Source: an uncultured Eubacterium sp. (GTDB lineage Bacteria > Bacillota > Clostridia > Lachnospirales > Lachnospiraceae). Taken from it: a DNA stretch of 61,159 nucleotides. How positions within the stretch are numbered: position 1 is the first letter of the stretch; the number at the start of each line of letters is the position of its first letter. Under the pieces are notes generated by a model that was given only the letters and a program-made list of their open reading frames with translations, did no database searches and had not been told where the DNA came from. Location: contig NZ_CAKRAS010000012.1 of assembly GCF_934295145.1 (NCBI RefSeq), forward strand, positions 1 through 61,159. The letters are read 5' to 3'. The position numbers were made by a program, and so were the translations under genes. This document shows positions 24,052-32,935 of the stretch, piece after piece.

Positions 24052-24541
24052 AATTGATTTCTCCTCTCCTACTCTGTTGCAATCTGTTTTATTGCTGATA
24101 TCCTATGAAAACTGAAAGTCTCCATAAATTGAAATAGTATCTATAAACGTCCCCATGAATTATCTCTATTTTACAATCACTGTTTTATGTACTAATAGCA
24201 CAATTGCGTCAAAAGCATGGATAAAACGAATATTTATTTCCACAATTCAGTGATTTTCTTTCTATTCGTAAAACTGCCATCCCCTATATCACAAAATTCT
24301 GGTCTTTTTCAGAAGAATAAATTCATGATGAACGGATGTTTCATTGAACAAATGTTGAAAATTCAGATTCTATTCTTACGTTATTTTCAACAGACAAATC
24401 TTTTCAACGCAGCACATTTTCCGTATGATATATGTATCAAATACATCTGCATGACACAACACTTCAACCAAAAGTAAAGCGGATATTCGCACTCCGTGTT
24501 ATGTCGGATAAAACATGAGATAAAATCTGGAGGAAAAAACT
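24052..24541. other. 490-bp divergent intergenic region
   Basis: AT-rich region between the divergent oxidoreductase and SnoaL-like genes. It holds both promoters, presumably, but I cannot place them with confidence. A dyad-rich patch GTATGATATATGTATC lies near 24423-24438. A 28-nt hairpin repeat AAGCGGATATTCGCACTCCG (24473-24500) matches 45183-45210 at 25 of 28 positions. No coding sequence is seen. Confidence 0.5.
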
Positions 24542-24907
24542 ATGACAAACAAAGAACTTGTATTGAAATTTTACGACGAAGTATTTAACAACTGGGATGT
24601 TTCGAATCTTGACGATTATATGAAAGATGACTATATCCAGCACAATCCGACTGCACCGGATGGAAAAGAAGGTTTTGTAGAATTCACAAAATTTTTCTTT
24701 GGTCTGAAACCACATATGGATATCATTCATATCGGTGAAGATGGCGATATCGTATATGTATTCTTCAAATGCACACTGGAAAATGGTGCAATCAATAAAG
24801 TATGTGATATCTATCGTATGGAAGATGGCAAACTGGCTGAGCATTGGGATGTGGTAGAGCATAACGTGCAGGATATCGTACCGGTTCACAATAATGGACT
24901 TTTCTAG
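24542..24907 (+). CDS. SnoaL/NTF2-like protein, right-end paralogue
   Basis: A 121-residue SnoaL-like protein, paralogous to 296-664. Shared: 'LKFYDEVFNNWDVSNLDDYMKDDYIQHNP', D-G-K-E-G-F, 'EDGDIVYVFFKC', 'DIYRMEDGKLAEHWD' and the terminal N-N-G-x-F. GGAGG lies 8 nt before the ATG. The conserved His of 'QHNP' and the H-W-D triad region are typical of family members that act on a bound small molecule. With the left-end copy it brackets the catabolic island, which points to a shared pathway role such as handling an oxo-sugar or aglycone intermediate; the reaction is unknown. Confidence 0.75.
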   Translation: MTNKELVLKFYDEVFNNWDVSNLDDYMKDDYIQHNPTAPDGKEGFVEFTKFFFGLKPHMDIIHIGEDGDIVYVFFKCTLENGAINKVCDIYRMEDGKLAEHWDVVEHNVQDIVPVHNNGLF

Positions 24908-24912
24908 ATAGT

Positions 24913-25024
24913 CTAAAATTTAGGTATTGAAAGGGGTCTGGATTCATTTTGTCTCCGCAGCTAACAATCGCTTGCTGAGAAAAAATGAATCCAGACCCCT
25001 ATTTACGTTACGATATCATAAAAT
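24913..25024 (+). repeat. Family III variable-arm hairpin repeat, copy B
   Basis: Flank AAAATTTAGGTATTGAAA, then a perfect 19-bp stem (24932-24950 with 24982-25000; AGGGGTCTGGATTCAT) around the loop CCGCAGCTAACAATCGCT, whose inner stem is GCA/TGC. Then the flank ATTTACGTTACG...ATAAAATTT. It begins about 6 nt after the SnoaL-like stop codon. The arm has no similarity to that of copy A. Confidence 0.82.
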
Positions 25025-25220
25025 TTCGTACTACCTTGCAATACACGACACGCGTACATTTAATGTCTACTTTACTTAACTCTATGCTATATGCGCAGAT
25101 TTGCATTATGAAAAAAGCCATAGAACACTCGTGTTCCGAATGCGAACCATCACATGTGGCTATATATTTGTGTGACACACAGCATCACTGGGTATAAAGC
25201 TATCGTTCCAATACTGAAAC

Positions 25221-25397
25221 GGAAAAATCAAAGAAATTTATCTCGGCGAGCGATTAAGCGAACGACCGAGTTTTGCGAGTTTTGCGCGAGTGGAAGACGA
25301 CCAGCTTTTATAGGAGTCGAGAACGAGCGCGATAAAACCGAAGCAAAACGAGGGTAGTGAACGTCTAGCGAACGAGATAAATTTCTCCGATTTTTCC
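25221..25397 (-). repeat. Family I structured 3'-UTR repeat, copy 2
   Basis: The arms 25221-25245 and 25373-25397 pair at 23 of 25 positions (inner AAATTTATCTCG) around a 127-nt core (25246-25372). It lies 25 nt downstream of the metH stop on the minus strand, in metH's sense orientation. Its arms resemble copy 1. The remaining gene-free parts of 24908-25422 contain nothing else that I recognise. Confidence 0.85.
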
Positions 25398-25422
25398 TTC
25401 ATTTACCTACCGATAGCCAATA

Positions 25423-27906
25423 CTACACCAGCCCCATTAAACGCTGCACCAGTCTGACCGCATCGGCCGCATCCTTGGAGTAACCATCCGCTCCGATTTC
25501 ATCTGCATAGCTCTGTGTGATAACTGCACCACCGATGATTACCTTCGCATTTACATTTTTTTCTCTGACCAGTTCCACCACATCTTTCATACGCATCATA
25601 GTGGTTGTCATCAGCGCTGACAATGCAATGATATCCGCATTTTCATCAATGGCTGCCTGCACAATGGTTTCTTTTGGCACATCTTTTCCCAGATCTACCA
25701 CCCGAAATCCATAGTTTTTCAACATCAGTGCCACCAGATTTTTTCCGATATCATGAATATCACCTTCCACAGTTGCTATGATGATCGTCACCTTCGGACC
25801 GGTTTCATCCCCGGAAGACAGCATCGGCTCCAGATATTCAATGGCCTTCTTCATGGTTTCCGCGCTGGCGATCAGCTGCGGCAAGAAATATTTCTGCTGT
25901 TCAAAAAGATCTCCCACTTCGTTGATGGCCGGAATCAGTTCCTCGCTGACGATCACTCCCGGTTCGATACCCGCTGCAAGTCCCGCCTTGACCTCATCCA
26001 GAATGCTCTTCATAGAACCGTTTAATACAGCTTTGTAAATGGTGCTATGCGCAACAGAAGTTTCATCAGCATTTTTCTCAGAAGAAACATCGACTTCTTT
26101 CTTTGCATCCTGTTTTGCTGCAGCTGCAATTTCAGCTTGCTTTACGGATTCAGTTTTTTTTTTCGCGTCAAAGTCAGCCATGCGGTTGATATAATTCAAA
26201 TCTGCACCGGTCTTGTTTAACAGTAAGTCACTGGCTGCTGCCAGATTCATCATGATATCACTGGATGGGTTCGCAATGGCCATGGTCAGTCCACTCTGCA
26301 GTGCCATAGTTACAAATGCTGCATTGACATATCCACGGTTCGGCAGTCCGAAGGAAATATTGGATAATCCGCCGACCGTTGCCAGTCCCAGTTCTTCTTT
26401 ACAGTAACGAATGGTTGCCAATGTATCCAGAGCCGCATTTTTATTGGCTCCTACGGTTGCCACCAATCCATCTACTACAATATCTTCTTTGCACATGCCA
26501 AGTTCTAATGCACGGTCAAGGATCTTATGAATAATTTCTTTCTTTTCATTGATATCCTTTGGCAGTCCTGCATCAGAGAGCGGAAGCAAAATAAACATTG
26601 CTCCGTATTTTTTCGCAATCGGAAGCAGTTTCTCAAATTTTTCTCTCTCCAATGAAATGGAGTTGATCAGTGCACGTCCCGGATAACGACGCAGGGCAGC
26701 CTCAATAATGTCCACGTGACTGGAATCGATACAAAGCGGAAGCGTTGTGGTCATGGTCACTTCCTCGATTGCTTCCAACATCATAGCTTTCTCATCAATT
26801 CCATTCATTCCCATATTAATATCAAGGATGTGTGCACCCATCTCTTCCTGCTCTTCTGCCATATCACAGACAACATCCATGCTTCCCTGACGCAGAGACT
26901 CCTGCAACGCCTTCTTTCCGGTCGGATTGATACGCTCACCAATCACAAGAAACGGTCCGTTGATGTCGATTTCCTGCAATGCACGCTCCGATGCAAGCAC
27001 ACGCTTGTGCTCTTTCATGACCGGAACAGGCACAATATCCTTTGTGGTCTCTACCAGACGCGCAATATGCTCCGGTGTGGTTCCGCAGCATCCGCCAAGT
27101 ACTGATGCTCCGGCCTCCATCAGCATCGGTCCAAAAGATGCAAATTCTTCCGGCCCCATATCATACATCGTCTCGCCGTCAACCATCTGCGGCAGTCCTG
27201 CGTTCGGTTTGGCCAGAATCGGCACGTTTGCATATTTTTTCATCTGACGGACCATTTCCGCCATTTTCTCCGGTCCGGTGGAACAGTTGATACCGACAAC
27301 GTCTGCTCCAAGGCTCTGTAATACAACCATACAGCCTTCCGGTGTATTTCCGTATAATGTTTTTCCTTTTTCGTCAAAAGTCATGGATACCATGACCGGC
27401 AGATCACAGGTTTCTTTGATGGCCAGAACCGCTGCTCTGGTCTCCGCAAGACTCATCATTGTCTCTACGACAAAGAGATCTACACCTGCTTCATACAGGA
27501 TTTTCGCCTGCTCTTTGTAAATATCAATCAGTTCTTCTAACTCCAGATCGCCCATCGGCTCCAGGCTCTCACCGGTCATAGTCATATCACCGCAAACCAG
27601 ACCTTTGTCACCAGCCGCCTCTTTACACAGCTGAACCAGTTTTGTATTAATCTCTACGATTTTATCGGCCAGACCGTATTCTTCTAATTTAATTCTGTTT
27701 CCGGAAAAAGTCGGTGCATACAAAATCTGAGTACCCGCCTCGATATACCGCTTCTGCAGGTCTACAATCACATCCGGGTGATCCAGGATCCACTGCTCCG
27801 GGCATACACCAGTTGGCATACCTGCTTTCTGCAGGTTACTTCCGGTAGCTCCATCCAGAAATACCGGACCTTTTTCCAACAGTCCATAAAGTTCTTCTCT
27901 TGTCAT
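25423..27906 (-). CDS. metH: Cobalamin-dependent methionine synthase, short form
   Basis: An 827-residue MetH. Residues 1-305 form the homocysteine-binding zinc domain with 'VLGGCCGTTPEHI' (zinc cysteines). About 310-580 is the pterin-binding methyl-THF domain ('GPFLVIGERINPTGKKALQESL', 'HILDINMGMNG'). About 630-700 is the B12 cap helical domain. About 710-827 is the B12-binding Rossmann domain with the D-x-H-x-x-G motif in 'EGDIHDIGKNLV'. It lacks the C-terminal AdoMet reactivation domain, as is common in Clostridia. ATG at 27906 has an AGGAGAG site; the open frame runs 10 codons further up, without support. It follows the bifunctional MTHFR gene by 10 nt: the two make one methyl-transfer operon. 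Confidence 0.93.
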   Translation of the reverse strand: MTREELYGLLEKGPVFLDGATGSNLQKAGMPTGVCPEQWILDHPDVIVDLQKRYIEAGTQILYAPTFSGNRIKLEEYGLADKIVEINTKLVQLCKEAAGDKGLVCGDMTMTGESLEPMGDLELEELIDIYKEQAKILYEAGVDLFVVETMMSLAETRAAVLAIKETCDLPVMVSMTFDEKGKTLYGNTPEGCMVVLQSLGADVVGINCSTGPEKMAEMVRQMKKYANVPILAKPNAGLPQMVDGETMYDMGPEEFASFGPMLMEAGASVLGGCCGTTPEHIARLVETTKDIVPVPVMKEHKRVLASERALQEIDINGPFLVIGERINPTGKKALQESLRQGSMDVVCDMAEEQEEMGAHILDINMGMNGIDEKAMMLEAIEEVTMTTTLPLCIDSSHVDIIEAALRRYPGRALINSISLEREKFEKLLPIAKKYGAMFILLPLSDAGLPKDINEKKEIIHKILDRALELGMCKEDIVVDGLVATVGANKNAALDTLATIRYCKEELGLATVGGLSNISFGLPNRGYVNAAFVTMALQSGLTMAIANPSSDIMMNLAAASDLLLNKTGADLNYINRMADFDAKKKTESVKQAEIAAAAKQDAKKEVDVSSEKNADETSVAHSTIYKAVLNGSMKSILDEVKAGLAAGIEPGVIVSEELIPAINEVGDLFEQQKYFLPQLIASAETMKKAIEYLEPMLSSGDETGPKVTIIIATVEGDIHDIGKNLVALMLKNYGFRVVDLGKDVPKETIVQAAIDENADIIALSALMTTTMMRMKDVVELVREKNVNAKVIIGGAVITQSYADEIGADGYSKDAADAVRLVQRLMGLV

Positions 27907-27916
27907 TTCAACTCTC

Positions 27917-29734
27917 CTATTGTACTTTCCGCGCATCGATAATCCGACAGATCAGGGATACCCGGTTAAATGGTGTCATAAAATAAAATCCATCAGCTAC
28001 ATTTTCCAACTTTTCCATCACGGACAGGGAAATGCGGACTGCAACCGCCTCTGCATCTGCACGGCTCATATCCGGCCGATACTGCGCCACGATCTCATCC
28101 GGTACCTGAATGCCCGGCATCTCGTTTTTGATAAACATCGCGTTGCGATAACTGACTAACGGCATGATACCACATAAAATCTTTGTGTTCAACTCACGTT
28201 TCATTCTGGCCAGCTTTTCTATTTCCTCATCAGAATAAATTGGCTGTGTCATAAACCATGAAGCACCTGCATCGATTTTCTTCTGCATACGCTCGATCAC
28301 TTTGTCCGTATTGGCCTGGTTCTGATTCAGTGCCCCTCCGTAGGAAAAGGCATCCTGCAGGAAAATATCCTGATTCAGTTCTTTTAGATAGTCCATAAAA
28401 CGAATGGAATTAAAGTCAAAAACACTCTTTGTGTTGTCACGCTCTCCAGAAGGTACCGGATCACCAGTAACGATCATCAAATTGCGGATTCCATTGATAT
28501 GCGCGCCCAGCAGTGTAGAATGCATACTGATACGATTTCTGTCACGGCAGGCAATATGCGGCATCACAGGAATATCCACCATGGAACTTACTTTTGCAGC
28601 CAAAAGTACGGAATCTGCACGGGCCCTCGCCAATGGAGAATCCGCAATGGTAATAATGTCCACACCACTCTGTTTCAATCGGAATGCTCCCTCCATCAGT
28701 TTCTGCGCATTCTGGTCAAATGGCGGATCCAGTTCCACTGCGATGACTTTTTCACCTCTCTGCAGTTTTTCCATAAAAGGATTGTTGCGCGTCTGGGATA
28801 CCGCATCCTCAGTGCCTTTCTCCACAGCAGCAAGTTTCTCCTGCGGTGCTTTCCCTGACAGTTTTTCACACAGTGCATGAATATGCTTCGGCGTGGTTCC
28901 ACAGCATCCGCCCATGATGTTGACACCAAGATCTGCGATCTGCTCCATCTTTTCTGCAAAATAATTCACACCATCTGCATGTCCTGCCTGACCACGGACA
29001 ATCTGCTGATAACCGCTGTTTGGCAGGATCTGAATGTATTTCTCCGGATCCAGATTCTGTGCCTTGATCAATTTATACATATGAGCTGCGCCTAACAGAC
29101 AGTTACATCCATAACTGTCGATTTCCGGTGTCTGCGCTGCCTCCGCAAACAGACGGCTGATGCTGATTCCTTTCGTGGTATAACCGTTGCGATTTGCCGC
29201 AAAAGAAACCATGATGAACGCATCCGGGCATTTTTCCTTAATATATCGTGCTGCTTTTGTAACCGCTTTGATATCAGAAAATGTCTCAAAATTAAAGATC
29301 TGCGCTCCACACTCCAGAAAGCAATCTGCCAGGAAACGATATTCCTCTGTCTCATCAAATTCATCTTCGTAAAACAGATTCTCTGCCACCGGGCCAATAT
29401 CCGCTGCCACAAAAATTTCTTCCTGGCACATCTGTGCCGCATCCTGTGCCAGTTTCCATCCGGTCTGGATCACTTTTTTCACGTAAGCATCCTGCTCCTG
29501 ACGGTCACGTAGTCCTCTGCGCAACGCCATGGCATGATTTGCCGCAAAGGTATTGGTGCGGATCAGTCTGGCCCCCTGCTCCAGATATTCCTCATGGATC
29601 CGGCTGATCAGTTCCGGCTCCAGCAGATTTGCCTCCTCCGCGATCCGCTTATTTTCTGTCTTCTTTCTGTCATAGTAAGTACCCATGGCACCATCTGTGA
29701 TCAGAATGTGTTCTTTTAAATACTCTCTAATCAT
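27917..29734 (-). CDS. Bifunctional homocysteine S-methyltransferase/methylenetetrahydrofolate reductase
   Basis: A 605-residue YitJ-like fusion. Residues 1-285 form a homocysteine methyltransferase domain ('LITDGAMGTYYD', zinc motif 'IMGGCCGTTPKHI'). About 320-605 is a MetF-type reductase ('KVIAVELDPPFDQNAQKLMEGA', 'NLMIVTGDPVPSG', 'ASWFMTQPIY'). It reduces methylene-THF to methyl-THF and feeds MetH, encoded directly downstream. The ATG at 29734 follows TTTGGAGA; a GTG one codon upstream is possible. No S-box or T-box leader is visible. The preceding betaine-type permease ends 63 nt upstream on the same strand, so read-through from the transporter operon is possible. Confidence 0.9.
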   Translation of the reverse strand: MIREYLKEHILITDGAMGTYYDRKKTENKRIAEEANLLEPELISRIHEEYLEQGARLIRTNTFAANHAMALRRGLRDRQEQDAYVKKVIQTGWKLAQDAAQMCQEEIFVAADIGPVAENLFYEDEFDETEEYRFLADCFLECGAQIFNFETFSDIKAVTKAARYIKEKCPDAFIMVSFAANRNGYTTKGISISRLFAEAAQTPEIDSYGCNCLLGAAHMYKLIKAQNLDPEKYIQILPNSGYQQIVRGQAGHADGVNYFAEKMEQIADLGVNIMGGCCGTTPKHIHALCEKLSGKAPQEKLAAVEKGTEDAVSQTRNNPFMEKLQRGEKVIAVELDPPFDQNAQKLMEGAFRLKQSGVDIITIADSPLARARADSVLLAAKVSSMVDIPVMPHIACRDRNRISMHSTLLGAHINGIRNLMIVTGDPVPSGERDNTKSVFDFNSIRFMDYLKELNQDIFLQDAFSYGGALNQNQANTDKVIERMQKKIDAGASWFMTQPIYSDEEIEKLARMKRELNTKILCGIMPLVSYRNAMFIKNEMPGIQVPDEIVAQYRPDMSRADAEAVAVRISLSVMEKLENVADGFYFMTPFNRVSLICRIIDARKVQ

Positions 29735-29797
29735 CACTTTTCTCCAAATCTTATCTATGTATTATAACGCATTTTAGCAGGTACAGAAAATGGTTTT

Positions 29798-30454
29798 TTA
29801 TGCCTTCTTCTGACCTGCATTGCTGTAAATTTTCTTTTTGATTCTTTTTTCTATCAGTTTTAAAATACCGTTTACCCCGAGTACCATTGCCACGGACAAC
29901 ACGGTTCCCCAGACGATTTTTACCACGTTTTGCGTCCGCATGCCCTCAAAAAGAATCGTTCCCAGGCCTCCGGCTCCTACCGTGGACGCAATGGTTGCAA
30001 TTCCGATGGTGGAGATAATTGCGATATGAATTCCGGCGATCATCGTATCCAGCGCCAGCGGCAGACGGATTTTTCGAAAAATCTGTCCTCTCGTCATTCC
30101 CATTCCGGTAGCTGCCTCAAGGATTCCAGGATCAACCGACGTAAATCCATCCGTAAAGCTCTGGACCAGAATAAACTGATTGTAGATTACAAGCACCAGA
30201 ATGGCCGTCTGCATACCAAGTCCCGTCACCGGAAGCAGCAGGGCAAACAATGCCAGACTCGGAATCGCGTAAATCATACTGGACACCCGCATGATCCATG
30301 TCGTAATCCGTTTATGATCCATCACCAGCATGGAGATCACAAACGCCAAAGCTACTGAAATCAGAAGCGTAATTCCGACGATTTCAAAATGCTCCAAAAC
30401 AGCCTGTATTAACTTGTCATAATGTCTCGTTGTATACGATATAAAACGTGTCAT
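29798..30454 (-). CDS. Glycine betaine/choline-type ABC permease 2
   Basis: A 218-residue OpuCB/OpuCD-type permease. It has about six hydrophobic segments and the binding-protein-dependent transport signature region 'EAATGMGMTRGQIFRKIRLPLALDTMIAGIHIAIISTIGIATIASTVGAGGLG'. It overlaps the ATPase gene by 4 nt. It is the last transporter gene of the group, and the folate/methionine genes follow in the same direction. Substrate is a quaternary ammonium compound by family; which one cannot be said. Confidence 0.88.
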   Translation of the reverse strand: MTRFISYTTRHYDKLIQAVLEHFEIVGITLLISVALAFVISMLVMDHKRITTWIMRVSSMIYAIPSLALFALLLPVTGLGMQTAILVLVIYNQFILVQSFTDGFTSVDPGILEAATGMGMTRGQIFRKIRLPLALDTMIAGIHIAIISTIGIATIASTVGAGGLGTILFEGMRTQNVVKIVWGTVLSVAMVLGVNGILKLIEKRIKKKIYSNAGQKKA

Positions 30455-31209
30455 CTGAAAAAGTTTAATCCTTCCTGTACCGACTGCAGCAATGAAGCCA
30501 CATATGCATTCGCCGGGTGTTCCAAAATCTCTTTCGCAGTATCAAACTGCTGTATTTTTCCCTGATTCATGATCATGATCCGTGTTCCAAGTTTCAGTGC
30601 TTCTGTCACATCATGGGTAACAAACATGCAGGTCAGCCCTGCACGCTCATGTATTTTCAATAATTCATCCTGCAGATTCGTCCGATTGATAGCATCAATG
30701 GCTCCAAAAGGCTCATCCAGCAACATGATGGACGGTTTCGCCGCCAGCGCGCGGGCCAGTCCCACACGCTGCTGCTGACCACCAGAAAGCTGCGAAGGAT
30801 AGCGGTTTCGATACTGCTCTGGAGCCAGATTTACAAGCTCCAGAAGCTCTGTCACACGGTCGTGTATCTGCGCAGAATCCCATCCGAGGATTTCCGGAAC
30901 CACTGCAATATTTTTTTCGACTGTCATATGCGGAAACAGTCCCACCTGCTGGATCACATATCCAATTTTTCTGCGTAATTGTACCGGATTCGTTTCCCGA
31001 ATGTTTTCTCCAAATACCCGGATTTCTCCGGAAGTTGGATCATATAACCGGTTCACCATCTTCATCAGTGTGGTCTTTCCACAACCGGAAGTTCCAAGAA
31101 TTGTGATCATTTCTTTTTCCCGAATCCGAAAACTGACATGATCTACGGCATTTTCCGCTGCACCCGGAAAGCGTTTTACCACATCCCGAAATTCTACTGC
31201 AATGCTCAT
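30451..31209 (-). CDS. Glycine betaine/choline-type ABC ATPase
   Basis: A 252-residue OpuCA-like ATPase: Walker A 'GTSGCGKTT', signature 'LSGGQQQRVGLARAL', Walker B 'IMLLDEPFGAID' and the switch His in 'MFVTHDVTEAL'. Full-length OpuCA has C-terminal CBS domains that sense ionic strength; they are absent here, as the protein ends at 'SLLQSVQEGLNFFR'. Loss of the CBS pair argues against osmotic gating and for nutrient uptake. It is encoded between the binding protein and permease 2. Confidence 0.9.
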   Translation of the reverse strand: MSIAVEFRDVVKRFPGAAENAVDHVSFRIREKEMITILGTSGCGKTTLMKMVNRLYDPTSGEIRVFGENIRETNPVQLRRKIGYVIQQVGLFPHMTVEKNIAVVPEILGWDSAQIHDRVTELLELVNLAPEQYRNRYPSQLSGGQQQRVGLARALAAKPSIMLLDEPFGAIDAINRTNLQDELLKIHERAGLTCMFVTHDVTEALKLGTRIMIMNQGKIQQFDTAKEILEHPANAYVASLLQSVQEGLNFFR

Positions 31210-31226
31210 CCTTCTGTTCCTTTCAC

Positions 31227-32165
31227 TTATTTTATCGTGTCATAGAAATCTGCGGCAACATCTTCGTACTCTTCTTTGTCGATGTCTACCTGTGCATTTA
31301 ATTTTGTCATTGTCTCTGTATCAATCGCTGCACTGATCTTGTTGATGATTTCAGCCACATCCGGATGCGCATCGATCAGTTCCTGGCGGACAACCGGGAT
31401 AATGTTGTATGGAGGCCAGAAATGTTTGTCATCGTCTAACAGAATAAATTCATCGCTGCTCAGCTGTGCATCTGTGGTGTAAGCCGGTACGCAGTCTACC
31501 TCATCATTTGCCATTGCCTGATATTTCAGAGAGTTATCAAAAGTATTTTGGGATTTGAAATTAAATGTTCCGTATGTCTGCTCCAGTCCCGGAAGTCCAT
31601 CTTCACGCTCAAAAGTATCCGATGTTCCGCCGAAACGAATGTTTTCTGCATTAGCCTGCAGGTCTGAAATTGTCTTGATACCGTATTTTTCTGCCACATC
31701 CGCACGCATGGTCAGACCGTTTCCGTTACTTGCCTCACACATATCCAGAACGTCCAGATTAAATTTCTCTGCATACATTTTCTTTACGGTATCGTAAGTT
31801 ACCTGTGGATCTGTCTCCATTGGTTGATCCAGAATCGTCAGTAAAGATGTACCTGTGTATTCCGGATACATATCGATCTGACCGTCGCATACAGCCTGAT
31901 GGATCAGGTTGTCAGATACCTCAAACTCACGGTCTACGGTATAGCCTGCATCTTCCAGAGCCAGGGCATATAACTCACCCAGAATTTTGCTCTCACTGAA
32001 ACTTTTTGCTCCGATTTTAATGGTCGTATCTGCATTTGCGCTGCTTGTGTTCTCAGCTGCTGCGCTGCCATCTGTTTTCTGATCTGCTGTTCCGTTACTT
32101 CCGCATCCTGCAAGTGCTGCTACAGACGCAACTGCAAGGATGACTGCTAATAATTTTTTCTTCAT
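31227..32165 (-). CDS. Betaine/choline-type substrate-binding lipoprotein (OpuCC/ProX-like)
   Basis: A 312-residue lipoprotein with signal 'LLAVILAVASVAALAGCGS' and an L-A-G-C lipobox. The mature domain is of the OpuAC/ProX type ('IKIGAKSFSESKILGELYALALEDAGYTVDREFEVSDNLIHQAV...DMYPEYTGTSLL', then the 'DFILLDDDKHFWPPYNIIPVV' hinge). I start at ATG 32165, preceded by AGGAGG; the frame extends 27 codons upstream without support. Aromatic residues that box quaternary amines are plausible in 'WPPYN', but this is not proof of ligand. It is second in the transporter group. Confidence 0.88.
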   Translation of the reverse strand: MKKKLLAVILAVASVAALAGCGSNGTADQKTDGSAAAENTSSANADTTIKIGAKSFSESKILGELYALALEDAGYTVDREFEVSDNLIHQAVCDGQIDMYPEYTGTSLLTILDQPMETDPQVTYDTVKKMYAEKFNLDVLDMCEASNGNGLTMRADVAEKYGIKTISDLQANAENIRFGGTSDTFEREDGLPGLEQTYGTFNFKSQNTFDNSLKYQAMANDEVDCVPAYTTDAQLSSDEFILLDDDKHFWPPYNIIPVVRQELIDAHPDVAEIINKISAAIDTETMTKLNAQVDIDKEEYEDVAADFYDTIK

Positions 32166-32305
32166 CTCTTTTTCCTCCTGTAGTTCTCTTTCTTTTCTAT
32201 CTATTGATAATATGCTTCTGAATTTTCTCCTTCTGCACTTTTTCATTGTATTTTACAACTTATATGCTGTATTTCTAATCATCCTGGTATTTTTTAACCC
32301 GCTTG

Positions 32306-32935
32306 TTATGCTGCCCGGCTCAGTTTTTTCTCTATGGCACCAAGTACCATGCTGCAAAGCATTGTGATCACGGCTACGGTTCCGCCACCAATCACCAGAT
32401 ATTCCGTTTTCAGCAGGTTGATACCATTAAAAATCAGTATTCCAAGACCGCCTGCGCCGATATACGCCGCCAGTGTCGCACTCGCGATAACTTCTGACAT
32501 CGCCATGCGGATGCCACTGATGATTCCCGGCATCGCAAGAGGTACTTCCACCTGACGGAACTTCCTCTTTTGATCCATGCCCATGGCATCTGCCACTTCC
32601 AGCATAAAATCCGGCACCTGGGAAAACGCCAGTGTCGTCTGTATCAGGATCGGTGGAATTGCCAGGATTACCAGAGCTGTCAGTGCTGGTTTCACACCAA
32701 CGCCCATAATCGGAATCAGAATAACCAATATTGCAAGACTTGGTATAATGCGCAATGCACTGAATCCGGTGGTCAGTACTTTTTTCACCTTTGGCACACG
32801 CAGACACAGGATTCCACACGGAATGCCGATTGCCGCAGCAATACCTACCGCCAGAAGGCTCAGATACAAATGCTGCCAGATCATATGCACATATTCCTGT
32901 CCATGGGTCTGAAAATATTCCACATACGCCTGCAT
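32306..32935 (-). CDS. Glycine betaine/choline-type ABC permease 1
   Basis: A 209-residue OpuCB/OpuCD-type permease, with hydrophobic segments from 'LYLSLLAVGIAAAIGIPCGILCL' and the signature 'DAMGMDQKRKFRQVEVPLAMPGIISGIRMAMSEVIASATLAAYIGAGGLG'. It is first in the transporter group on the minus strand and partner of the permease at 29798. The order permease, binding protein, ATPase, permease is a rearrangement of the usual opuC order. Confidence 0.88.
   Translation of the reverse strand: MQAYVEYFQTHGQEYVHMIWQHLYLSLLAVGIAAAIGIPCGILCLRVPKVKKVLTTGFSALRIIPSLAILVILIPIMGVGVKPALTALVILAIPPILIQTTLAFSQVPDFMLEVADAMGMDQKRKFRQVEVPLAMPGIISGIRMAMSEVIASATLAAYIGAGGLGILIFNGINLLKTEYLVIGGGTVAVITMLCSMVLGAIEKKLSRAA

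Noticed and set aside
29738..29797. S-box or T-box riboswitch before the methionine genes
   Set aside because: The interval is only about 60 nt and has no matching conserved motifs.
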